A stretch of DNA of 64,000 bases from Heliocidaris tuberculata (taxonomy: Eukaryota; Echinodermata; Echinoidea; Camarodonta; Echinometridae). The notes beneath the pieces were generated by a model that saw only the letters and a program-made list of their open reading frames with translations, did no database searches and had not been told where the DNA came from. The position numbers and the translations under genes were made by a program. Numbering within the stretch: position 1 is the stretch's first letter; each line of letters opens with the position of its first letter. The stretch lies in contig CM046832.1 of NCBI GenBank assembly GCA_025618425.1, positions 27,122,974 through 27,186,973 of the forward strand, in the 5' to 3' direction. This document shows, in pieces, positions 39,096-51,000 of the stretch.

Positions 39096-42000
39096 CGTAC
39101 GGAGCCCGTTTCATAGTCCCCTCGCGAACTTCGTTCGGCGGGGACAATAACTTCCTGTAGTGAGAAAGGATATCAACCTTATACTAAAAATCATTTTCAA
39201 ATTGCAGTGATAAATAACTTCATTGCAAATTACATACATGTATCTCCTTATCAACATTACCTAATATACTAAAAAATAAATAAAAAATCAAATTGCAGTG
39301 ACAAATGATTTATTACAAATCATCTATCACCTCCTGACTGCAAGGTAACACAGGGAAAGTCAGAGTAAAGAAAATTATGATTAAGGTTAGGTCTATACCT
39401 ACTATATGAAAGACTACCCCCTCAATAACTCTGGCATTCAAGTTATTGAAAATGTATGCTTAAGGAAAAAAGAAACAGTTTCCGCGTTAACTCAATCTCT
39501 TCATTTAAGCAATACAAATCTAACTGTCTGGTGTTTCTCTGACAGTCAAGTACATTCAAGCATTTCTGTCTCGTTGTTCTGAAGGGATAGAAGGACGGAA
39601 AAAAAGAAACGAAAGAAGAAAACTTACAGCTTGGCGGCTTCCTGCTTGGCCTGTGCTGCCTTTGCTCTCTCCTCCTTCTCCTTCTGAGCATGCATCTTCT
39701 GCTGTTCTCTCTGCTCTCTCTCTGATCTGAATCTCGCCTCCTTTTCTGCCTTATCTCTCGCTAACTGCTGGAGGACCTTTCCAATAGAAAGAAGTGAAGA
39801 CAAGCATTAACACAATGACACTTGTATATTGTCTGATTGAAGCCAGAAGGGCATTCACTCTGTGTTAAAGTATAAGAGTTAACGCCCTTCTGATGCCATG
39901 CAGACGATATGAAGACTGCTTAAGGGAGACATGATAAGTTAGCATCACAGGTTTGTCTGTCGATTACACATTCGATTAATATGCTGACTAATTTTATGAT
40001 CTCTGTGAACTTCAGAAACAGAAGTTACAAATCATGTAACAGTGGTTTAAACAATAGCATCCCATCATTTGCAGCCATTTACAACACAATTATCTAAAAC
40101 AATCCAAGGCAACAAATGTTATCAAGCATGTTCCTTTATTGAGACAGTCCCTTTAAGAGTTTTGAAAGTGCTTTCCTTTCTAGTGAGACATTGCTAGATC
40201 ATTCTGAATGAGGGTGTTGGAATAGATTTTAGTGATGGCCCTGTCCTTTCCTACAATTGAGTGCTTGTTCATTTTACCTGTGTGCAAAAGAAATCAAAAT
40301 GGCTTCAAATCCAAACCAAGCGACTAGAGAATTGGAAGATCAAAGTCCCAATATATTTTTTCACCTCCTTAGCCCACTTTGAGCTGCATTTATTGCTACT
40401 GAATTTCATTCTTATCTAATTTCTTACCTTTTCCCTGGCTAGTTTATCATCAAGGCGTTGCTTGCGGAGGTCTTCAGCAGCCTGTTTGGCCTGTAGCTCA
40501 GATCGCTGCTGATCAGCCTTCAGAATCTCTTGTCCTACCTTGCGTCGCTCAAGCTCCTTTTGCCTCTCAGCCTACATAGAGTACAGGATTAAGTACATAC
40601 CACTTCATATACATGTTTGAAAAAAAAAAACAATCCAAGGAGATAAAAGAAACTGTTGAATTTTATGTAGGACGAATTCATCCACTTATTTCACTGGATT
40701 TAAAGCTGAGAAATTACTTTCTTGCTGTTATTGAGACTGGAATTTGACTGATATCAATTTTAATGAAAGAAATCAGGAGTATACTTTATTATTTGATAAT
40801 TAATTCAACAATATTAGTTCATCTCCCTATAAGGTGATACATATCAGTACCAAGTTTGAAGTTCATGGCTCAAATAGTCCTTGAAATATTGAGATGAGGA
40901 GTGAACATACAATATATAAATTAACCTCCATGTCCTCTAACCTTTGACCCAATAACCCTAAAATCTAATCATTTCATCTCCCTATGCTGATGCACACTAT
41001 CACCAGGTCTGAAATTGCCATAACCAGACTATAAACCTCTAATTTCAAGAAAACTGACCTCTATGACCTTCGACCTACTTACCCCTAAATCCAATCAGTT
41101 CGTTTCCCTACGCTGATACATATTATCACCAAGTTTGAAGTTCATACCTTAAATGGTTCTTGAGATATTGCAATAGCGAGGCTAAAACTTCTAATTTCAT
41201 GAAAATTTACCTCCATGATATTTGACCTTTGACCTACTTACCCCTACTTACCCCAAAATCTAATCAGATTGTCTTGGAAATTGGCAAAATGATTTTTTTT
41301 TTTCTTCTTTTAGGAACTGTGCCATTTTCCACCATTAAATTACTCTTGCATCAACAAAACTTTATCATCTGTAGAAAGAGTAGATTTTCTTCTTCCTAAT
41401 GGTGTCAAAATCATTAATATGATGTACCAGGGTCAGGAACTAAGAAAAACCATGTGTTTGTCACTGAAAACATTTTGAAATAGCGGAGACTTGCCGATGT
41501 ACCTCCTTAAAATGTTTTCTCTGTGAGATCTCAAGTCGCACAAAGTTCCCTTCTTACATAGCATACTGTCTTATACTGAGCTTTGGTGAATTGTTCCAAA
41601 AAATTCCAAAGAAAACGTCTTTGCGTCAACTTAATTTTGACATATTTGGGTCACTGGAATGTTTACTGTGGTAAACCATTTGAATCAAACAAGCAAAAAT
41701 TACCATGCAAAATCAATGACGAAAAGGTAGCAAAATTACAGTCATTCAGGTTGTGCAAATACTGCTCTAAAAACAATGAATTGTGTTAATTTATAGACAC
41801 AAATGAAGATCAAATTCTGGAGAACAATACACAATTGCTTTCAGCCATGACAACTGAAGATAATGCTCTCTATCTTCATAAAAGTGCAACACTGTAAAAT
41901 CACCCTGCAAATCCGCGCTTAGTTCAGTGCACACAAATCTCTCAAGTCCACAAAAAAAAAGATGCTGAATAAATCTGCACTACAAGCCTCATTAGCATAC

Positions 42001-45000
42001 CTGCTATGGATTGGCTGTTGAGCTTTTGCTTTGGACTGCTTTCATTCTACTGATGGTTTCACCAGGGGGGCATTTCATCAAGTGACTTGTTGGTGATTTC
42101 TACTGACAAATTTGCTCTCCACCAATCAGATACAAGGATTTCAGTAGCTTATAACAGTTATTGCAACTTGTCATTGATGACAGGTTTTATGAAACAGGGC
42201 CCAGGTCCCCATTTCATAAAACTTGTTATCAATAACAAGTTACAATAACTGTTATAAGCTACTGAAATCCTTGCATCTGATTTGCTGAGAGCAAATTTGT
42301 CATAGAAATGTGGTGTTACTGATAACAAGCTTTATAAAACAGGGCCCTGAAAAGTCCACAGAAAATTTATTATCATTTCTTTTTAATGTACTCTCTCCTT
42401 ACCTCTTTCCTCTGCTGCTCCTTCTTACGATGAACTTCCTCCATCTTCTGTCTCATCCTGGCTGCTCTCTCCTGGGCACTCTCCTTCTGAGAACCAGCTG
42501 ATGAAGAAGCTGCTGCTGCAGATGATGCCTGTGTATTTATGAATGATTAATACCTTATATATTAGACGTCTAAGCGTAACTATCGAAACGTGTCTTGCTG
42601 CATTGTACTAATGGTTATCATTGTCAGCTATTTTTCAAGACAGCTCTTTTCATAGTTCTGCACATGTTCAGGGACAGTTGCTTCGTAGAAAATTTCTTAC
42701 ACAAGTTTAACTTCAACCCTGGACACAAAACTGTACCTAACCCTAACCTGAACCTGATATCTATCCTGTATCGCAAATGAATGTCGCCATAACAAATGTT
42801 GGATCATCCTTTTTAATAGATGTGTGAAATATGCTTTTGAAATAAAATCATCTATTTTCACTTTAAACCATGTTGGATGGAAATGCAACACCATTACTCC
42901 CTTGAAAGAGCAATGTCATCGTAAAAACACCACAACAAAATAAAAGGTAAATTGTCTTTACTACGGTTAACATGACATGCACAGTCTCTAAAAAAACAAC
43001 ATAGACAATTGCACTGCATCTCTCTGGAAAAAAAACCAACTTGTATTTGGATCAACTTCTTAGCTGGTATCCAAAAGAAAAGGTCTAAACATCTAAAAAA
43101 AAAATGTCCTCAAGATTACAGCACTGACAACAAAAAAGAAGTCAACAGCTTGAGCAACAAACCTCTGGTGTGCTGCTTGGTAGGACAGGCGGACTTTTTG
43201 GTGCTTGCTGTGGTGCTGGCACAGGACTTGACACAGCAGCAACATTCCCTTGTGTAGTAGGTTGCTGAGGAGGTGGTGATGCAGACTGAGCTTGTTTCAC
43301 TGTCTATAAACATGAATCATATCATTTGCGAGTTCCAGTACCTATGATATAGCGACTAGCGACTTTATGATTATCCTTTGAAAATGATATACAAGTGTAC
43401 CTTCACTTCAATAGACCAGTTCAGAAAATGAATTTAATACATTTATTGGACCTTCTTCCCCAAGAGGCTATCTGTATTGTTCTATTCATTCATGATGGCA
43501 TATAAAAGGTTTAAATATCAGTTGTTAACCTTATGAAACAGAAAACATTCACATCAACAAGCATCCTACTGCAGTAACTTGAGAACTAGTGTCAAATCTT
43601 CAATATGTCAGTTATTCAGAATAAAAAAATTGCAAGTGTGTCCATTCCAATTTATGAGAAATTACCATTTTGTTAAAAACTAACCTTGAAAAATGTTGGG
43701 GGTTCAAATTATCACTCTAGATTCAAAACCCTAAATTTTAGAGTTTCTTGAAAATTTTTCCTGCAAAAGCGGCAAATCACTTACAAAAGTTTCAATTTTT
43801 ACGGTATACACTGGCATGGCTTATTACGATGTTAAGATTTGTAGTCTGTTCTTACCTCAAGAACTTTCTTGATTTTCTGCACCAAGTCTGAAGATGTAAC
43901 AAACCCTGCAATACTCTCAATCAATACTCCAGTCTCACCGGAGACAAGGTAAACACAGGGGACACAAATAACAGGATCTTATTGCAAGAATGGTTAAGGA
44001 TTATTTTTTCCATATGGCAGTACAGAAATAGGAAATGTACTATAAACAAATGTAATAAGGATGATTCATATTAATTGTGAACAGCTTTTTTGTTACCAAA
44101 TACATCAACATGTTTTGTGGTATGACTCATGACTGAAAAAAAAAAATCACAATACATCTTTTTTTTACAACATTAATCTTACATACCCATTTTACAGATA
44201 AGCTCCACTGTTAAAACTCAATTCACTTTTGAAGGTGAAAGTGAAGGTTAAGCACCATAAGTATTTATTGTGAATATCATACATTACTAAAAGGTCACTG
44301 TTGCCGATTCAAAGGATACAATATACAGAAAACTGCTTGCACTCGTCACTGCAAATGAACACAAGTATGACAAAAAGTATGACACAAACATTAACAGTCA
44401 GACCGCAGGTCGTATGCAAATGAGCAAGAAGGGCTGATTTTATTTCCATTTTCCAGTGCCTGTAATGGCACATTCTCCTTGTAGCCAGTGGGCTGTTTTG
44501 CATGGTCATATTCAAAGTTAATTAAATCAAGAAATTTTAATGCTATGCTCATCAAATTTTCTGGAAAGATAAATGGATAGTTTATCAATGCAGACATACC
44601 TTGTTTAAGTTATAATTCAAAGAATAAGTAGTTGAAAATATGTGATAAAAGAGTGACACAAAATACTTTTCTTTATAAGATTTCAAGTCAATAAAAGACA
44701 TATAAAAAGTATATGAGCCACTATTAAAACGCATATGTATGGAAGCGTTGAAGTTTCATCTTTTACATTATCATATTCAAAACATTCATACATTTATGAC
44801 AGGGTCAGGATCCAGCAATATTCAACCCAAGTTCATAATTAATCTAAATAAACCATGGTCTGAATTTACATAAACCATGGTGAATTTAGCGCTTTTGCCA
44901 ACGCGCGACCGGCGCGCGTTCATTATTGGACCTTTTCAAGTGTATGCGTTAAATCAAGCGTATTTACACCACGAAATCTGCATAAACCAAAAACCACCTT

Positions 45001-48000
45001 CGTGAATTCCAGCCAATTTTGGTTACATTTTGCTGGATCCTGACCCTGTCATTAAGTGTACATAAATATTATGTCAATATTTGGTAAAGTATAGATATTG
45101 CCCTTTACACTCCTGTCAAATTCAGCCTGGCTCATAATAAAACTATGTGAGTTTTTTTACAGGTTTACTTTTCATTTCATTTCCAATTTTTGGTCATAAA
45201 ATAACATTATTTTTCACCAATTTTGTCACATTTTTCATAGACAAATAGAGTATGTCATGAATCTCTAATTCCTCCTCTTTTATTTGATGTATAAATCATG
45301 AGAATCAGTAAATGTTAACCGCTCCATTCAATCATTTGGAAATCAGATGTTCCAGGGGATTCCTGCTCATTATGTATTCAGAGACTGACCCAGTCAAGCA
45401 AAACTGGAAATAAAATAGAGCACTTTTGGGGGACCTGCGGTTTGACTGTTAAACAGTAATGGCATAATGCAGTTAAACTTGAACACTTTATTACCACTGT
45501 TAGCATGTGATTGCCTGGTTACATTCTGATTCAGCCGAAATGAAAATGAAAGTTTAATGCACTTTAAAATAATAGTAGAAATACACATCATGAAAAACAT
45601 TTAAAGTCATTTATTTGCAAAACTAGAAAAAAAAAAAGGAAAAAGAAAGCATGTGATTTTGTTTACTGTTTTACATAAATTGAGAGTAAGAAAGGGAGAG
45701 GAGATGTGAAAAGAGGGATGTTTGATAAGGGCTTAAAATTTGGTACAAAACCTTTCATGAGAATGCTTAGTTTCAATGAATGTAGGCCTACCTGTCAGCT
45801 TGGAATTTCATGACAACTATCCCTGCTTCCTCACAGCTTTTGCTCACCACGTCCTCCTCCCATGTTGCATCCATTTTCTGAGAGTCCTCATTTGATCCTG
45901 TTACAAAAAAAGAAGAAGAAAAGAATTGTAATGGGTTATGACATGATTTTCATCTAAATTTATTTCACTTAAAATTTTTTAAAGGGCACTCCAAATTTTG
46001 TAATAATTTGATTTGTGTGAAAGCAGAAAAATCAGAGAAGCAGATTGTAAAAGTTTGAACAAAATCGGACAAACAAACAAAGTTGTGATTTCTTGAAAGT
46101 TGTAATCACTGTACATATGGGAATTTCAAATTGGTCACTGTGATTTAGCGTTGGTCAACTTCGCCATTTGCTCCAACACACAAAATGCTTAAAGGAGAAT
46201 GAAACCTGGGGGCAAATCATTTTTAATGAAAAGAGAGGATAGAGCGAAGCAATTTAAAAAAGTTCCATCAAAATCGGTTAAGAAATGAGAAAGTTATGAA
46301 AGATTGAAAAGTCTTAATTTACTTTCTATGGCGATCTTCAAATTAGCAATGTTGCTTCAAAATGACAGGCTTAGTAGGACAACTCTCCATATGTTTTGTA
46401 CACAAAATTTCTTATTTTCCCCATTATCTCTCAAGGTGAAGCTTGTCTCCTTAGCTCAAGATATATCATGGAGATATGTATTTGACACAACATATGTTGA
46501 GTTCACAAAAAGACAAGCATCATTTTTAGAGATAATGGAGAAAATATGAAATTTTGTGTAAAAAACACACTGAGAGTTGTCCTACTCTACCTGTCACTTT
46601 GAAGCAACATTGCCAATTTGAGGATCGCCATAGAAAATAAATTGAGACTTTTTAAACTTTCATAACTTTCTCATTTCTTAACCGATTTTGGTGGAACTTT
46701 AAAAAAATTACTTTTCTCTATCCTCTCTTTTTATTAAAATGGATTTTTACCCAGGGTTTCATTCCCCTTTAAAAATTCAATTTTTTCAAAATGTACAGCC
46801 CGGTAGGTCTAATTTTGTATGATCTTTTTCTTTTTGGAGGACCTATAACAATGTGCTATCTACAATATATTTTGAGTACTGCCCCGAGGGAAAAGGCGCT
46901 TAAATTGAAGAAAACAGAATTTAATGATATTTTGGTGTATGACAAATGGGCGAGTCAACCGTGACTATGTCACAATCAATTCACCAAATTGCCAATTTGA
47001 TATTCGCATAGATGTAGTGATCTCATTTATAAAAAACACTCATAACAAATCTTATTCTTTTTCCAATTTCGTTCAACCTTTCACCATCCTGTTTCTCTTA
47101 TTTTTCTGCTTTCATACAAATCGGCTTTTCACAAAGTTTCAAAGGTTGGATTGCCCTTTAGAAAAGGAAGGCAATATAAGCAATGAAGTTAGCTCTGCCT
47201 ATGAGTGGTTTCATACTATCAGACCTTGAGCACTGAACTATATGTAGAACTTGAGGCAAGTTGACTCAGTCGGTATAAGAAGCGTCTGCCACTCATAGGC
47301 CCATAGGCACATAGGACTGTGTTAAACATTCACTGTTGCAGTAGTCAAGAACAGACAACAAAATCTCTAGCAAGATTTAATTTTCTTAAATTTGCTAGAT
47401 TACCTGATTCAGGGATTCTTCAACTCTTATGCTACAAATTTGGGGTTTCAGAGTTGAAAGTGAAATTTTAAATAATTATTTTCCTCTCATGTATGCATGA
47501 TCTAGACTGGACCAATTCCCACTAATACACACAAAACTCAATGAAGCCTATTCACCCGTAAAAAGTTATTGTGAGGTACAAGGTTATCCTCAGATAAGCT
47601 TGTAGGTCTACATGTAAAGTGAGCATCTGCCTATATACAGGGGAAACTCGATATAACGAGGCCGGCGGGACCGAAGGACTTTCCTTGTTATAGACGTTTT
47701 CTCGTTATATCAGAACATACATAAAAATGTACATATGGGACTATACGGTCATTTGAAAGCTATAAAGGCATTAACCCTTTCAAGACAATTGACCACATTA
47801 TGTGGTTTGGCTCAATAAATTTTGATTCAGAGATCTAAAAAATACACCAGATGTATGAGTAGAAAGAGCAAAAATTTCTACACACACTATGTCCATTTTT
47901 GTTGCTTGACCATATTGCGTTTGATGCCAGGAATTCTAAAAAAGAAAATAAGCTTTAAAATCCTTAAATTGGCAACACATTGAGAGGTTCAAAAGCATTA

Positions 48001-51000
48001 TTTTTCATCAAAATTGGCTATTTTTTCAACTTTTCGACAAAATTTGTAACCATGTATATTGTTTTCAAAGGCATTACATCTTATTAGAACCATGTAGCAC
48101 TAAAAGAAAAATATAAATGTTGCCAATTTGAAGAACAAACTGTGATCAAATTAGCCCTTAAATAATTTATGTCCTGAAAGGGTTAAAGGGATTCGAAACT
48201 TTGTGGAGGCTTCAGACCTACCAAGTCTCGCGCATTAGGCGTGACAGTCATGCATCAGGGCTCTTACTCACGCCCAAAAAACTTTCTCACGCCTGGTCTC
48301 ACAGCCTGTCTCCATATATTATACATAAAGCGTGGCGAGCGCACAGTTCCTCGCCTACCTGGCGCTGATGTGCGGAAAATCTCACGCATTGCTGGCCTTT
48401 GCTGGTCTTTGACCGGCTTGTACTAAACAGTCGGGTCGCGGCGTGGCGCGGCGCGGCTCGCTGGGTAGAAATTTTCCAACATTTTTTAGGAATTTTTTGT
48501 ACGGTATCTTTTTTTTTGAGCAGCGAAAAAAAAAAGGATTTTTTTTTTTCCCCCCCGAACATTTTTTAGGAATTTAATGTATGATTTTTGTATTTATTTT
48601 TTTTTGTGTGTGTTATTTTGTATGTTATGCTGTGTTTATGTATTTTAACCTTAGAAAAAAAAATCCAAGGGAATACAGCGTCGCTGTCATCGACCTAGCA
48701 ATAGATTTCTTTTTAAATTTTGAACATTCCTATTTGGGGGGGGGGGGGCGCGAAATGAATGAAACCCTGAAGAAATACAGGCTCTCTTTGTGGAATTTAG
48801 CCAAGGCAATTGCTAGACAAATTCATGATTTCTTTCAAATGTTTTATACTTTGAAAGTGCTTTTTATGGGCTTATATCCCGTCTGGGGGCAATTTTTTTA
48901 ATAAGCTCCTGCTTTATGGTGGGGGGGGGGGCAAAACAACTAGAGTCAATTTTGGTCTAACTTTAAAACGCCATGGGGGCACGAAATAGCTAGATCCAGA
49001 ACATAATTATGCGAGGGAGCAAAACGAGCGAGCTTTAAAAGTTTTTCGCATTTCAAACCTTGTAAAACACCATTTCTTACACATTTTGTCCTTGACTGGG
49101 GCGCAAATAACCTTCAAACTAAAAAACCATAAATTTTCTTGTATTTCTCCCCCTCTTCTTTCTCTCTATTGCGTTTTTTGCGCCCCCTTCAGGTGCCGCC
49201 CGGGCCACGTGCCCCCTCTAACCCCCGTAGTAGATACTCCACTTTATGTATAATTTGTGATACTTTACTTGTAATTTTGTTACGTCAAAAATTTATTTTC
49301 ATAATTCTGTATGAAATGTTTAACTTTAAAAAAAAAAAAGGTGACCTGATCGCAGCATGAATTAATTTTTTTAAATTATTTATCCAATGAATGAATCGAT
49401 TGATGGATTAATTAATTAATTGATCAATTAATCACTTACGTAATCGATTAATTGTTGTTTTGGTTGATCTTTGGAAAAAATGTCGGATTGAAAACGCAGA
49501 GAGGTCACTTTCCCGCGCTACGCCTACTTGTTCGCGCGCTTATTTAGCTGTATTTACGTTTTTCGTGAAGCTCGTGTGCTACGCTGCACTTCTGAATGAT
49601 GTGTGTAGTATGATGTGCAAATACGCTTAGCTTTTCATGCAAAAGTACATGTATCACAATGACTTCAAGCTCAGGGGAAGATGGTGACAGGTAAGCATCA
49701 ATTTAATTTAGTTTTGTTTTAATACGTTTATTGACATCTACTGACTTGAGAATCTAGATCTATTGACGTCGGAGGCATCCCATTCTTTTTACTGCAAGTA
49801 AACAAATTCAAATTTCAAATTCGAATTCAAATTCACATTCATTTATTGATTCAAAATCCAAACATATAGGATCATTTTAAATTTTCAGTTTACACAGCAT
49901 AATATACAAAAATAACACAATTTAGAAATTAAAAAAATCATACATAAAATTCCTGAAAAATGTTCGGGGGAAAAAAAGAAATCCTTTTGTTTTTTTCGCT
50001 GCTCAGAAAAAAAGATACCATACAAAAAATTCCTAAAAAATGTTGGAAAATTTCTACCCAGCGAGCCGCGCCGCGCCGCGACCCGACTGTTTAGTACAAG
50101 CCCTTTGACCTTGGTGTCTCTGAGGCTTGATTTAATAAATTGTTGAATTTTGATATCTGCCTGGTATAAATAATAATGATGTTCAGAAGGATAACTAAAT
50201 AGCCAGGCATAGAAAGGTTTTCAAATACATGTATATAATGCTATTATTTAGAAATCTATGACTGAATACTCCCATTTACGAAAGCGTATGGCCATAAGCT
50301 TTAGTCTAACACTGAGTCTATGGGGGAAAATGAGTCTGGCATATCCGGTCACTTGCATATATGTTTACTTTTGTGAAGCACATGATGATTTTGAAGTGCT
50401 TTTTTCCCTCGGCTTCATTTTTACACCATATTTCATACACTGATAGCATGTAAGGCCAGGCAGCTCAGATTTTATCAAGCCTCTACAGAGTTACCAAATC
50501 ACTTTAATAATATGTTAATTCTCGATCTGAATTTATTTTATTAAAATATCGAATCATGTCGGAAAATGCGATAAAAGCATTAATTTCAGAGGCGAAGTTA
50601 CCGACCAAGAGTTAAGTCCGTCACACTTCCGAATTAAATATACGTGCATTGGGATTACGCCGGTACTGTCAGCATAGCGCCTTCTCATGGTATGAAAAAA
50701 AAAGTCTCATTCATACTTCGGGGGCCGGTCTTCCTTCACTGTGATATGAATAAAAAGACGAACCCTGCGCTGTGATACGAATGAAAAGATGCACCCCGCA
50801 TCACATCACGATGCCCCAGTATATATGCTCGTGTGTGTGCAGATTTTCCAGCTGAATGATTTTTGTCCATTTGAGGTGCAGTGAAATTTGCTTGCTCGTT
50901 ATAACGGGAATGATAAGCAATTTTTTTCTTTGTTTTAGAGGCACAAGATTTAGCTCATTATAGCCGACCTCGCTATAAAGATTTGTGCTGCCATAATTAC

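Noticed and set aside
38122..39146. CRISPR-like array
   Set aside because: Units are directly contiguous with no unique spacers, in a eukaryotic genome; it is a tandem-repeat element.
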